From assembly GCA_045535095.1 (NCBI GenBank), contig JAZSKY010000054.1, forward strand, positions 4,592 to 68,591: a stretch of DNA of 64,000 nt. Reading direction: 5' to 3'. The notes beneath the pieces were generated by a model. The model was given only the letters and a program-made list of their open reading frames with translations. It was not told the origin of the DNA and made no database searches. The stretch is from SIG672 sp045535095. Its GTDB lineage: Bacteria > Bacillota > Clostridia > Oscillospirales > CAG-272. A program made the translations under genes and the position numbers. Below, piece by piece: positions 16,645 to 25,876 of this stretch (its first letter is position 1; each line of letters begins with the position of its first letter).

Positions 16645-19137
16645 TTACTGACCCTTTATCGCCACAACCTCAAGGTTATCTATCGAGCCTGTTCCGCTTG
16701 CAAGGCGCATTCCAACCGCACCTGTGAGGTAGGGATCGGGATCGGTATAGTCGATAACGAGTGTTCCGCCGATATAGACCTGAATGTTTGCACCGTTGCA
16801 AACGATGCCAACCTTAAGCTTCTTTACGCCCTCGGTGTTTATGCGCCCGCTCACAAGATCTGTGGTCGAGTAGTTACACTTTTCAAGTGTTACCTTGTTG
16901 TTTTCAAAGTGCAGATAATATCCCTGCAGCCAGTCAACAGCCTCCGACGAGCCTTCTACCGTAGGCTTTGTCGAATAGTCAGTACCGTCAACGAATTTGC
17001 CGTTTTCTGCCGCGTTCTTCGTTCTGAAAAGAAGTCCGAAATCGATAGTATCGCTGAGATATACCTCGCACTCTAAGGTGTAGTCAGACCACGCCTCGTT
17101 TCCGTAGAGTCTCTTTCCTATCGAGCGGGCTCTGAGTCTGCCGCCTGCGCATTCCCAGTTTACACCGTCAGTATAGATAAATCCTTCCTTGATGTCGGTA
17201 TCAAAGTTGAGGTTCATATCCTGAAGCTCGGTGTAAAGTACGGTGTAGGACTTGATATCAGCCTTGCCCGAACGAGCGTAAACCGTAATAACGTTTTCGC
17301 CCTCCGAAAGAGCAAGCTTCTTTGCCGACGATGCGGTAGCGTAGTCGGTCTTGCCACCCTTGAGAGTAACGGTATCTGCAAGATTTCCGTTTACGTAAAT
17401 ATCAAGCACGGTTTCCTCGTCAGCGCGATATTTCACGCCAAAGGTATAAAGTCCTTCCTTCTCGGCATATACGAGGTAGTTGTAGGACTCGTCTGCCTTT
17501 GCGACAAGGTAGCTGCTATTATCGGACACGTCGTATCCGCGCTCTACTGCGTCCTTCTCGGTGCAGAGAGTTGCGTTTATAACGCCGCTATCGTCACCTA
17601 CGGGCTTGTAGTAGTCGCAGTTACTGCTTCCGCCTACCTCGTCAGATGCGCCAAGATATCCGAACGATGCGCTTCCGCTCTCGCAGATAAGACCGAGCTT
17701 CGTTCCGGCAAGAGTGCTTTCGTACTTGCAAAGCTCTCTGTCGTTAACGTAGAAGGTGAAGGTGCTTCCCTTCTTTTCTATCTGAATGGTCTGGGTTGCG
17801 CTGAAATCGTACGCCTCGTTGAAGCTGCGGACGAGTGCCTTCGTATAAGTGGTTGCCTTTCCGTTTTCCACGAAGGTAACAACGAGCATCTCGCTTGTGC
17901 TGTTAAATACCGCGCTCGCATAGTTGTTTTCGTCGCTGTACGCGAAAATCGCGCCTGCTTTTGCACCCGCAGACATATCCGCGGTGGTTACCTCGATAGT
18001 GTATTTATCGCCCGAAAGCGCGTTTTTAGTGATGAGCTTTCCTCCCGCGTTAAGCTTAACCTTTCCGTCCGAGAGGACTGCCCCTGCAACGTTTTCAAAG
18101 ATCGCCGCGTCAGAGGGCTCGTCAAAAAATGCGTAAATATCGGGCATTTCGGGGATATGCTGATCTCCTGCGGTCGGTCCGAAAACGTCCATAGTAGTTC
18201 CGTCAAAGACGATTCTGTCTATGGCAAGTCTTCTTCCGCCGGACGGCAAATAGCAGTGGTATGCTATATAATATGCGTCAAGGTTAGGTGCCTTGACCGT
18301 AGAGCTATGTCCTGTTGCAACGATCTCTCCGCTTGTGTTAAGGAGGAGAATGTTATTTCCGTCAGGCTCGTTAAAGCGTGTCGGTACGGTGGTAGAAACA
18401 CTGTACGGAACGCGGTACGCTGTGTTGTGAACGTGGTTGCCCGTGTAGGTCATAAAGTAGGTGCCGTCGTGGTAAACTACCATCGGACCCTCGGTCCATC
18501 TGCCGTACATCTGCGAAAGCGTAGCGATCTCGCTTCCGATGCTTGTGGACGAGAGCATCTTATAAACCTTGATTCCCGATCCGCTTGCCGAGTAGAAGTA
18601 CCACTGTCCGTCGTTATCGATGAAGATGCTTCCGTCAATCTTGCGGTTATAGTTGCCTTCCATCTGCTTGAAGGGACCTGTCGGGCTGTCCGACACGAAG
18701 AATCTATGTCCGGTAGCTCCGGGAGCGGTTACCATGATGAACTTTCCGTTATAGTAGGTGACCTCGGGAGCGTAAGCGCCCATCGCGTCACAGTAAACGT
18801 CATTCTCGTTGACGCCCGAGGGAATCTCGGACATCGGAACGCACTCGATCTTTTCAGACCAGTTTACAAGGTCCTCGGAAACGTAAACGTACCAGGGCTT
18901 GTTACTGCTTTGGCTCGGATAGAGGTAATACTTTCCGTCATAGCGCATAATGAAGGGGTCACCGATCATCTCTCCGTCGAGATCTATGTAGTTAGAGAAG
19001 GTCTCCCTCTCCTCTTTTGTAAGATCGAAGATCGGTCCTTTCGGGCTTGCGGGCAAAGCGATCTCGTCCTTCTTGCATGCAAAGAGCATGGGAAGGATGA
19101 AAATCATAGCAAGCACAAAGCAAAGTATTCTTTTCAT
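16645..19137 (-). CDS. GH43-like lipoprotein glycosidase, second tandem copy
   Basis: An 830-residue exported lipoprotein: signal peptide with lipobox LFAC (Cys21), then a five-bladed glycoside hydrolase family 43-like propeller (about 35-330). Expected catalytic residues are visible: Asp60 (IGDPF, base), Asp168 (IDGSIF, pKa modulator) and Glu216 (WTEGPMV, acid). The family acts on arabinan, xylan or related side chains. Beta-sandwich-like modules follow: one at about 340-500 (LamG/DUF1080-like), one at about 520-635 (CBM6-like), and a last one to the end. It is a tandem paralogue of the next gene upstream. Substrate is uncertain. Confidence 0.82.
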   Translation of the reverse strand: MKRILCFVLAMIFILPMLFACKKDEIALPASPKGPIFDLTKEERETFSNYIDLDGEMIGDPFIMRYDGKYYLYPSQSSNKPWYVYVSEDLVNWSEKIECVPMSEIPSGVNENDVYCDAMGAYAPEVTYYNGKFIMVTAPGATGHRFFVSDSPTGPFKQMEGNYNRKIDGSIFIDNDGQWYFYSASGSGIKVYKMLSSTSIGSEIATLSQMYGRWTEGPMVVYHDGTYFMTYTGNHVHNTAYRVPYSVSTTVPTRFNEPDGNNILLLNTSGEIVATGHSSTVKAPNLDAYYIAYHCYLPSGGRRLAIDRIVFDGTTMDVFGPTAGDQHIPEMPDIYAFFDEPSDAAIFENVAGAVLSDGKVKLNAGGKLITKNALSGDKYTIEVTTADMSAGAKAGAIFAYSDENNYASAVFNSTSEMLVVTFVENGKATTYTKALVRSFNEAYDFSATQTIQIEKKGSTFTFYVNDRELCKYESTLAGTKLGLICESGSASFGYLGASDEVGGSSNCDYYKPVGDDSGVINATLCTEKDAVERGYDVSDNSSYLVAKADESYNYLVYAEKEGLYTFGVKYRADEETVLDIYVNGNLADTVTLKGGKTDYATASSAKKLALSEGENVITVYARSGKADIKSYTVLYTELQDMNLNFDTDIKEGFIYTDGVNWECAGGRLRARSIGKRLYGNEAWSDYTLECEVYLSDTIDFGLLFRTKNAAENGKFVDGTDYSTKPTVEGSSEAVDWLQGYYLHFENNKVTLEKCNYSTTDLVSGRINTEGVKKLKVGIVCNGANIQVYIGGTLVIDYTDPDPYLTGAVGMRLASGTGSIDNLEVVAIKGQ

Positions 19138-19172
19138 AATTTTCTCCTTGTTGGTCCGGTATATTGCAGTTA

Positions 19173-21659
19173 TCAGTCGGCCTTGTATGCCGTAACCTTC
19201 ATATTGTCAAAGAAAGCGGTTCCGTCTGCAAAACGTACTCCGACCGCTCCCGTAAGGTAGGGATCGGGATCGGTATAGTCGATAACGAGGGTGCTTCCAA
19301 CGTAAACCTGAATGTTTGCGCCAACGCAGACGACCGTAAGCTTCAGCTTTGCAGTATCGGTGCTTATGCGCTGTGATGCAAGCTCCGTTGTCGAGAAGTT
19401 GCACTTTTCAAGCGTCACCTTGTTATTTGTAATATGCAGATAATATCCCTGCATCCAGTTTGCGCCGCGGGTCGAGTCATCTATCGTCGGAGTGGATCCG
19501 AATCCGCTTCCACTCTTAAAGAGCGCGCTGTCTGCCGCGTTTCTCGTTCTGAACAGAAGTCCCATATCAACGTTCGCGCTGAGAGTGATCTCACACTCGA
19601 AAGCATAGTCCGACCAGGTCTCGCTTCCGTAAAGTCTCTTTCCTATCGAGCGGCATCTGAGTCTCTCGCTCGCATGCTCCCAGCTAACGCCGTCAGAGTA
19701 TATGAGATTTGTTTTGATGTCGTCTGTGAAATCAAGATTCATCTCGGCGTCTTCGGTATAGAGAACATTGTACGATTTAATATCCGCACTACCCGAGCGA
19801 ACGTAAACGGTGATAACGTTTTCACCCTCGGCAAGAGAAAGCTTTTTCAGAGCGCACTCCGTTCTATAAGCCGCGCCGTTGGCTATAAGAGTTACCGTAT
19901 CTGCGAGATTTCCGTTTACGTAAATATCAAGCACGGTTTCCTCGTCAGCGCGATATTTCACGCCGAAGGTATAAAGTCCTTCCTTCTCGGCATATACGCG
20001 GTAGTTGAACGATTCGTCAGCTTTTGCTACAACGTAGCTGCTCTTATCTATGTCGCTTCCCGTCTCAATAGCGCCGTTTTCGGTGCAGAGTGTTGCGCCG
20101 ATAAGTCCGCTATCCTCGCCGACAGGCTTGTAATACTCGCCGTTGCTGCTTCCGCCTACCTCGTCAGATGCGCCAAGGTATCCGAACGATGCGCTTCCGC
20201 TCTCGCAGGTAAGACCGAGCTTCGTTCCCGAAAGGTTGCTTTCATACTTGCAAAGTTCTCTGTCGTTAACGTAGAAGGTGAAGGTGCTTCCCTTCTTTTC
20301 TATCTGAATGGTCTGGGTTGCGCTGAAATCGTACGCTTCGCCAAAGCTTCTGACAAGAGCCTTCTTGTAGACGGTCTTTGATCCGTCTTTAACGAAGGTA
20401 ACAACGAGAAGCTCCTGCGCGCTATCGAAAACCGCACTTGCGTAGTTGTTTTCGTCGCTATACGCGAAAACTGCGCCTGCCTTTGCGCCTGCCGACATAT
20501 CCGCGGTGGTTATCTCGATGGTGTATCTGTCGCCCGAAAGAGCGTTTTTGGTGATAAGCCTTGTGCCTGCGCTAAGGTTCACTCTGCCGCCCGAAAGGGT
20601 TGCTCCCGACACGTTTTCAAAGATTGCCGCATCGGAGGAATTGTCAAAAAACGAGTAAATGTCAGGCATTTCAGGGATATGCTGATCGCCCTGCGTCGGT
20701 CCGAAAACGTCCATAGTTTTACCGTCGAAAACGATTCTGTCTATGTTGAGAGTTCGTCCGCCCTTTTCCCTGTACGAATGGTAAACGATGTAATATGCGT
20801 CAAGGTTAGGCGCTTTTACAGTCGAGCTGTGACCTGTCGCGGTTATTTCTCCGCTTGTATTGACAAGCAGGATATTGTTGCCCTCGGGCAGATCGAATTT
20901 AAGCGGAGAGACGGTGGATACGCTATACGGAATACGGTACGCGATATTGCGGACGTGATTTCCCGTGTAAGTCATATAGTAAATACCGTCGTGATAAACC
21001 ACCATCGGACCCTCGGTCCAGTTTTTGTTTATCTGCGAAAGCGTTCCGATCTCGCTTCCTATGCTTGTTGACGTGGGCATCTCGTAAACCTTGATTCCCG
21101 ATCCGCTTGCCGAGTAGAAGTACCACTTTCCGTCGTTATCAACGAAAATGCTTCCGTCTATCTTACGGTTAAAGTTGCCTTCCATCTGCTTGAAGGGACC
21201 TGTCGGGCTATCCGAGTCGAAGAATCTATGTCCGGTAGCACCGGGAGCGGTTACCATAACGAATTTGCCGTTATAGTACGTAACCTCAGGCGCGTAAGCA
21301 GGGAGAGCATCGCAGTAGGCTCCCGACTCGTGCGTACCCGAGGGTATCTGGTCGAGCGAAACACACTCGATCTTCTCAGACCAGTTTACAAGATCCTCGG
21401 AAACGTAAACGTACCAGGGCTTGTTGCTCTGTGCGCTCGGATACAGATAGTATTTTCCGTCATAACGCATAACGAAGGGGTCTCCGATAGACGCGCCGTC
21501 AAGGTCTATATTATTTGAAAAGGTTTCTCTTTCCTCAGACGTAAGATCAAAGATAGGTCCTTTCATTGGTATTACCCCTTTCTCCTCCGGCTTTTTGCAA
21601 GAAAAAAGCATCGGAAGCATAAGTGCCATAATAAGTACAAAGCAAATTGTTTTTTTCAT
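19173..21659 (-). CDS. GH43-like lipoprotein glycosidase, first tandem copy
   Basis: An 828-residue lipoprotein (Cys21 in the LFSC lipobox) closely related along its whole length to the next gene. The GH43-type triad falls at matching places: Asp60 (IGDPF), the Asp of KIDGSIF, and the Glu of WTEGPMV. The C-terminal modules match the other copy, with long identical stretches such as around SATQTIQIEKKGSTFTFYV. It is first in the operon, with its own promoter, and sits downstream of an AraC regulator on the same strand. I infer an extracellular polysaccharide-degrading role. Confidence 0.84.
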   Translation of the reverse strand: MKKTICFVLIMALMLPMLFSCKKPEEKGVIPMKGPIFDLTSEERETFSNNIDLDGASIGDPFVMRYDGKYYLYPSAQSNKPWYVYVSEDLVNWSEKIECVSLDQIPSGTHESGAYCDALPAYAPEVTYYNGKFVMVTAPGATGHRFFDSDSPTGPFKQMEGNFNRKIDGSIFVDNDGKWYFYSASGSGIKVYEMPTSTSIGSEIGTLSQINKNWTEGPMVVYHDGIYYMTYTGNHVRNIAYRIPYSVSTVSPLKFDLPEGNNILLVNTSGEITATGHSSTVKAPNLDAYYIVYHSYREKGGRTLNIDRIVFDGKTMDVFGPTQGDQHIPEMPDIYSFFDNSSDAAIFENVSGATLSGGRVNLSAGTRLITKNALSGDRYTIEITTADMSAGAKAGAVFAYSDENNYASAVFDSAQELLVVTFVKDGSKTVYKKALVRSFGEAYDFSATQTIQIEKKGSTFTFYVNDRELCKYESNLSGTKLGLTCESGSASFGYLGASDEVGGSSNGEYYKPVGEDSGLIGATLCTENGAIETGSDIDKSSYVVAKADESFNYRVYAEKEGLYTFGVKYRADEETVLDIYVNGNLADTVTLIANGAAYRTECALKKLSLAEGENVITVYVRSGSADIKSYNVLYTEDAEMNLDFTDDIKTNLIYSDGVSWEHASERLRCRSIGKRLYGSETWSDYAFECEITLSANVDMGLLFRTRNAADSALFKSGSGFGSTPTIDDSTRGANWMQGYYLHITNNKVTLEKCNFSTTELASQRISTDTAKLKLTVVCVGANIQVYVGSTLVIDYTDPDPYLTGAVGVRFADGTAFFDNMKVTAYKAD

Positions 21660-21688
21660 AGCTTTCTCCGGTTTTTAGTATGTGATCT

Positions 21689-21717
21689 ATTATACCATAA
21701 ATTCCGCTCTTTTTCAA
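21689..21717 (-). promoter_or_regulatory. Promoter of the tandem GH43-like genes
   Basis: On the minus strand: TTGAAA, 17-base spacer, TATAAT preceded by TGG (extended -10). The -35 overlaps a GCTCTT-GAAA-AAGAGC palindrome just past the regulator's stop codon, which could be an operator or a weak terminator for the AraC gene. Confidence 0.75.
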
Positions 21718-21728
21718 GAGCAAACGTA

Positions 21729-22508
21729 TTAAAAAAATCTCTTTCGGTAGGCAGCAGGGGAAAGTCCCGTGTATTTTTTGAAAATTCTGCTGAAATAGCA
21801 GAAATCGGAAAATCCGCTACTCTCTGCAACCTCGGACACGCTCAGCCATTCAAGAGCGAGAAGCTCCTTCGCGCGGTCAATTTTGAGATTTATAAAATAG
21901 CTTTGGGGTGAGGTTCCCATATATTTTGCAAACACCCGTCTGAAATACGCAGGGCTGAGTCCCGACATAGCTGCGATACTCGAAACGGTGACCTCACTAT
22001 CCGACTTATGCTCTGCCATATATCTGCACGCGTTTTCTATTTTTTCTCTCATTTCGCTTCCGACGTACTCGGTCTGCGACTTTTTCACAAGCGCAAGATA
22101 TATCTCGCAAAGGGAGGAAAGCGTTTCGGACAAATAGCCTCTGCTCTTTTTTCCCCACGCTTTTGCGGCGCGGAGAAAGAATTTCTCACATTCGGGAACC
22201 TTTCCGAAGATCTCGCTTGAAAAGGTCCTGCCGTCATCGTCAGACAGGAAATTTATCGCAATAAACGAATAGTTCTCGCTTTTTACGTTCATATCGTACC
22301 TTGAGTTCTTGGCGAGATAGAAAACGTCCCCCGTTTTTGCGGTGAAAGTCACATTATTCTCGAAAAAATAGTCACATTCACCCGAAATTATATATAAAAA
22401 TCCGTGGCAAAGTCTCGGTGCGGACAGCGGGATCGTCCTTCTTGAAAGCTCGCCCTGCCACGCATTTTCTATTTTCGTTACTGTCAGCTCGTTTTGTAGG
22501 ATACTCAC
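21729..22508 (-). CDS. AraC-family transcriptional regulator
   Basis: A 259-residue regulator: an N-terminal cupin-type sensing domain (about 20-100, with a region LSAPRLCHGFLYIISG) and a C-terminal double helix-turn-helix of about 100 residues that ends DFCYFSRIFKKYTGLSPAAYRK, the AraC signature. The start is GTG at 22508 with GGAGGTGG upstream. It lies just upstream of the tandem GH43-like lipoproteins in the same direction, so it likely activates them in response to a sugar; the inducer is not known. Confidence 0.92.
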   Translation of the reverse strand: MSILQNELTVTKIENAWQGELSRRTIPLSAPRLCHGFLYIISGECDYFFENNVTFTAKTGDVFYLAKNSRYDMNVKSENYSFIAINFLSDDDGRTFSSEIFGKVPECEKFFLRAAKAWGKKSRGYLSETLSSLCEIYLALVKKSQTEYVGSEMREKIENACRYMAEHKSDSEVTVSSIAAMSGLSPAYFRRVFAKYMGTSPQSYFINLKIDRAKELLALEWLSVSEVAESSGFSDFCYFSRIFKKYTGLSPAAYRKRFF

Positions 22509-22531
22509 GAGAGTCCACCTCCTTTTCTTAT

Positions 22532-22560
22532 ATTATACGGCAAGGGGGATAAAAAATCAA
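22532..22560 (-). promoter_or_regulatory. Promoter of the AraC regulator gene
   Basis: On the minus strand: TTGATT, 17-base spacer, TATAAT, 24 bases before the GTG start. It diverges from the promoter at 22612. Confidence 0.75.
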
Positions 22561-22579
22561 TATACTTTTGATAAATTAT

Positions 22580-22601
22580 AAGCGAAAAGTCCAAGTCGCT
22601 T
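22580..22601. promoter_or_regulatory. Palindrome between the divergent AraC and NagA-like promoters
   Basis: AAGCGA pairs with TCGCTT across 10 bases, midway between the two promoters. It may be an operator for the AraC-family protein; that is inference from position. Confidence 0.35.
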
Positions 22602-22611
22602 GATATATCTA

Positions 22612-22640
22612 TTTACTTTTTCCACTCTCGGTGCTATCAT
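22612..22640 (+). promoter_or_regulatory. Promoter of the NagA-like chimera
   Basis: TTTACT, 17-base spacer, TATCAT preceded by TGC (extended -10), 25 bases before the GTG start at 22666. Confidence 0.55.
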
Positions 22641-22665
22641 ATTTTCAGAAAGGTGTGATTTTTCA

Positions 22666-23580
22666 GTGAAAAAAGGCTTCTTTGACGCATACAAAGAAAA
22701 TGCGTCGCGCGAATATTTTACGGTATATGCCAAATACGCCGAGGGACTTGTATCGTCCGAGATCATAGACGCTCTGCACAAGGCGGAGAGCGGAGAGTCG
22801 GACTCGCCTATTATCACAATGGCGAAAAACGAAGCGTTTATACTTGAAAACGCGAAGATTAGCGTAAATCCGCACGAGATGTTCTCGGGCGCACTTGACG
22901 CGCGCGAGCCATCGCAGTTCATTCGAGACGAGCGTCACAGAAAAAATATGATTCCTCTTCGCCCTTACACGCCGCGCATCTTTATCGACGGATCAAACTC
23001 GCTCGCCTTTACGGCAGGACCCGACTTCGGTCACACCGCTTGTGACTATGAGACGGCCGTCAAGGCGTTTGAGCGAGGCGCGAATTGTCTTACGCACACC
23101 TTCAACGCAATGCCACCTCTCCATCACAGAAATCCCGGACCTATCGGCGCGGCTATCGACAAGGGCGCATTCGTTCAGGTCATAACCGACGGATTCCACA
23201 TTCACCCCTCGGTAGTGAAAATGCTCGACCGCACCTTCGGTCCCGACAGAATGATCATCATCAGCGATTCTATCGCGCCCGCAGGTCTTTCGGACGGCGA
23301 GTACGTAATAAACGGCAGACCGATAGTTATGAAAAACTCGCACGCCTATCTCCCTGACGGCACGATCGCAGGAAGCGCGTCAACTCTTATGGAGTGCGTA
23401 AGGCAGGCAATTTCCTTTGGAATACCCAAAGAGGACGCCATCAAAATGGCATCTGAAACGCCCGCGAACTGCATCGGCGTAAAAAAAGGACGTATCGAAA
23501 AGGGATACGATGCCGACTTCATCGTTACAGACGGTGATCTGAACGTAATTTCCACTATCGTTTGCGGCAAAAAGATATAA
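22666..23580 (+). pseudogene. Chimeric gene: unknown N-terminus fused to half of an N-acetylglucosamine-6-phosphate deacetylase
   Basis: An open frame of 304 residues from GTG 22666 (AGAAAGGTG upstream). From about residue 119 the sequence is plainly the C-terminal half of NagA: the metal histidine in GHTACDY, THTFNAM with HHRNPG, the catalytic Asp in SDSIAPAG, and a normal NagA end. The first ~118 residues (KKGFFDAYKENASRE..., ...SVNPHEMFSGALDAREP) are not NagA: the HxH metal site, the Glu of the HLEGP loop and the small beta-domain are all absent. I could not identify that part. It is probably non-functional as a deacetylase, an in-frame deletion or recombination product, or a chimeric assembly. 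Confidence 0.6.
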
Positions 23581-23586
23581 AAAAAC

Positions 23587-23642
23587 ATACTCTGAGTATA
23601 TTTTTCGTTTATCTTCGGAAAATATATTCAGAGTATTTTTTT
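23587..23642 (+). terminator. Terminator after the NagA-like chimera
   Basis: An 18-bp stem with one mismatch (ATACTCTGAGTATATTTT against AAAATATATTCAGAGTAT), a 14-nt loop and a T6 run. The following DUF421 gene begins 13 bases later and has no other visible promoter, so read-through may supply it. Confidence 0.8.
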
Positions 23643-23655
23643 AGGCGGTGATATT

Positions 23656-24357
23656 TTGGACGAACTGACTACCCTTCTTGTGCGAACTGTGATAGTCTAT
23701 CTTCTCCTCACACTTTCAATGCGCATAATGGGAAAAAGACAGCTCGGTGAAATGGAGATTTCCGACCTCATTACCACCCTTCTCTTTTCGGAGATCGCCG
23801 CCGTACCCGTTGTCGATCAGTCGATTCCTCTTTTTCACGCGATAATCCCTATCCTTATTCTGATCTCGTTTGAAATAATAATTCCCTTCGCTATCGGCAA
23901 AAGTAGAAAGGTGAAAAAGCTGGTCGAGGGCAGACCGTCCTATCTTATATACAAGGGCGAGCTTCGTCTTTCCGAAATAAAAAAGAACCGCGTTTCACTT
24001 GACGAGATAATGTGCGAGCTGAGAAATCAGGGGTATTTTGATCTTTCCGACGTGGACTACGCCCTGCTTGAACCCAACGGACAGCTTTCGGTCTTGCCGA
24101 AAAGCAACGACGAGACCTTGCGTAACGTCGGCGGAATGATGCACTGTCTCGTTATAAACGGCGAGATAGTACGCTTTAATTTAAGTCTTGTCGGCGTAGA
24201 TGAAAACTGGGTAAACAAGACCGTTTCCGCTATGGGCGCACGTCTTAGCGACGTAAGCCTTCTCGGTATCGACGACAACGGCTGCGTCATCTACGCTATA
24301 TCAAAAAACGGAAAAAACACGAAAATAATGAAAAAAGCAAAAAAAGACGTCCCGTGA
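23656..24357 (+). CDS. DUF421 membrane protein (YetF/YkjA-like)
   Basis: A 233-residue protein with two to three N-terminal transmembrane helices (about 5-20, 35-50, 58-80) and a cytoplasmic DUF421 domain. Family marks are RIMGKRQLGEMEISDLI and the later RPSYLIYKGEL and LDEIMCELRNQGYFDLSDV. In Bacillus, relatives (YetF, YkjA, YrbG) occur in the spore inner membrane or are linked to germination, but function is poorly known. The start is TTG at 23656 with AGGCGGTGA upstream. Its TGA stop is part of the following terminator stem. Confidence 0.9.
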   Translation: MDELTTLLVRTVIVYLLLTLSMRIMGKRQLGEMEISDLITTLLFSEIAAVPVVDQSIPLFHAIIPILILISFEIIIPFAIGKSRKVKKLVEGRPSYLIYKGELRLSEIKKNRVSLDEIMCELRNQGYFDLSDVDYALLEPNGQLSVLPKSNDETLRNVGGMMHCLVINGEIVRFNLSLVGVDENWVNKTVSAMGARLSDVSLLGIDDNGCVIYAISKNGKNTKIMKKAKKDVP

Positions 24358-24371
24358 TTTTCACGGGACGT
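24347..24371. terminator. Bidirectional terminator between DUF421 gene and rplQ
   Basis: A perfect 11-bp stem (ACGTCCCGTGA/TCACGGGACGT) with a TTT loop. The DUF421 stop codon TGA is its last left-arm triplet. It lies 13 bases past the rplQ stop (24385) and so closes the ribosomal superoperon from the other side. Confidence 0.9.
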
Positions 24372-24384
24372 TCTTTATCGCTTT

Positions 24385-24807
24385 TTAGCCTTCGATAGCG
24401 GGAGCTTCTACCTTCTTGGTATCAGCCTTGCTATCCTCTTCGGCCTGCTTCTCGGGAGCCTTGTAACCAACGAGAGTGATTACTGCCATTTCGGCGCCGT
24501 CTCCGCGACGGGGTCCGAGCTTGTAAATAGCGGTGTATCCGCCATTCTGGTTCTCATAACTGGGAGCGATGGTATCGAAGAGTTTTCTTACAACATCCTC
24601 CTTAGTAATGAAAGCAAGTGCCTGACGGCGTGCAGCAAGAGTGTTGGTCTTGCCGAGCGTGATCATTTTATCAGCAAGCGCGCGAACTTCCTTTGCTCTG
24701 GTTACGGTCGTCTCGATTCTGCCGTTTTCAAGCAGATAGGTTACGAGACCGCGGAGCATAATGTTTCTATGCGCTGTGGTTCTGCCGAGTTTTCTGGTTC
24801 CTGGCAT
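24385..24807 (-). CDS. rplQ: Ribosomal protein L17
   Basis: 140 residues; large-subunit protein around the exit tunnel. The start MPGTRKLGRTTAHRN is the L17 signature. The last ~25 residues (after VTLVGYKAPEKQ) are an acidic Ala/Lys/Glu tail not found in most L17. It is the last gene of the superoperon, 36 bases after rpoA, with a terminator behind it. Confidence 0.97.
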   Translation of the reverse strand: MPGTRKLGRTTAHRNIMLRGLVTYLLENGRIETTVTRAKEVRALADKMITLGKTNTLAARRQALAFITKEDVVRKLFDTIAPSYENQNGGYTAIYKLGPRRGDGAEMAVITLVGYKAPEKQAEEDSKADTKKVEAPAIEG

Positions 24808-24843
24808 TTCAGTTTTACCTCCTTCAACTTTTTGTAGGCTGGA

Positions 24844-25794
24844 TTATTCTTCTTCGTGTTTGAAGTTGAGACCCAGCGAGTGAAGCTTTGCCCTCACTTC
24901 ATCAAGTGATTTCTTTCCGAGGTTTCTGACCTTGATCATCTCTTCCTCGGTCTTGTTTACAAGGTCTTCAACAGTGTTGATGCCTGCGCGCTTCAAGCAG
25001 TTGAACCTACGTACAGACATGTCAAGTTCCTCAATGGTCATCTCATAAACCTTTTCCTTAATGCTAGCGTTGCTATCAATAAGTATCTGCTTATCTCCGT
25101 TCTCCTCAGAGAGGTTTACAAAGAGACTGAGATGCTCGTTGAGTATCTTGGCTCCGTAGGATACTGCGTCCTTAGCGGAGATCGTTCCGTTGGTCTGTAC
25201 CTCGAGGGTGAGCTTGTCATAGTCAGTAATGTTACCAACACGAGTATTCTCTACCTTGTAGCTTACGCTATATACGGGGGTATAGATCGAATCGGTATAG
25301 ATAAGTCCGATAACGGGCGAATTGCTCTGCTTGTTCTTTTCCTGAGAAACATATCCTCTACCGTGATCAAACGTCAGCTCCATATAGAAATGAGCGTTCT
25401 CACTAAGGGTAGCGATATGAAGATCGGGATTGAGGATCTCAATATCCGAATCCTGCTTAATATCTCCTGCAGTTACTTCTGCGGGACCTGTAATATCGAT
25501 TATCGCCATTTTAGCGCTTTCTGTGTAAAGCTTTGCAACGATTCCCTTGATATTAAGAATGATCTCGGGTACGTCTTCCTTAACTCCGGGGATAGTGGAT
25601 ATCTCGTGGAGTACGCCGTCTATCTTAACGCTGACGACTGCAACGCCGGGAAGAGAGCTGAGAAGAACTCTGCGGAGCGAGTTTCCGAGGGTAGTTCCGT
25701 AACCACGCTCGAGGGGCTCTACAACAAATCTTCCAAAGCTGCCGTTTTCACTCTCGTAATCGGTTGCAACGATAGGCTTTTCGATGTTTTTCAT
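24844..25794 (-). CDS. rpoA: RNA polymerase alpha subunit
   Basis: 316 residues. The N-terminal domain dimerises and assembles RNA polymerase (FVVEPLERGYGTTLGNSLRRVLLSSLPG). A linker leads to the C-terminal domain (residues 245-316, NCLKRAGINTVEDLVNKTEEE), which contacts UP elements and activators. Length is typical. It lies between rpsD and rplQ in the classic alpha-operon order. Confidence 0.98.
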   Translation of the reverse strand: MKNIEKPIVATDYESENGSFGRFVVEPLERGYGTTLGNSLRRVLLSSLPGVAVVSVKIDGVLHEISTIPGVKEDVPEIILNIKGIVAKLYTESAKMAIIDITGPAEVTAGDIKQDSDIEILNPDLHIATLSENAHFYMELTFDHGRGYVSQEKNKQSNSPVIGLIYTDSIYTPVYSVSYKVENTRVGNITDYDKLTLEVQTNGTISAKDAVSYGAKILNEHLSLFVNLSEENGDKQILIDSNASIKEKVYEMTIEELDMSVRRFNCLKRAGINTVEDLVNKTEEEMIKVRNLGKKSLDEVRAKLHSLGLNFKHEEE

Positions 25795-25876
25795 TAAATT
25801 TTCCTCCTGATTATTTTTTGCGTTTTGATCTTGTACGGTTTAACTGCACCGTAATAAACACGTTGGAGGCTGATTA

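Noticed and set aside
18157..19260. 367-codon plus-strand frame opposite the GH43-like gene
   Set aside because: Antisense shadow; it repeats in the paralogue because the sense strand is duplicated.
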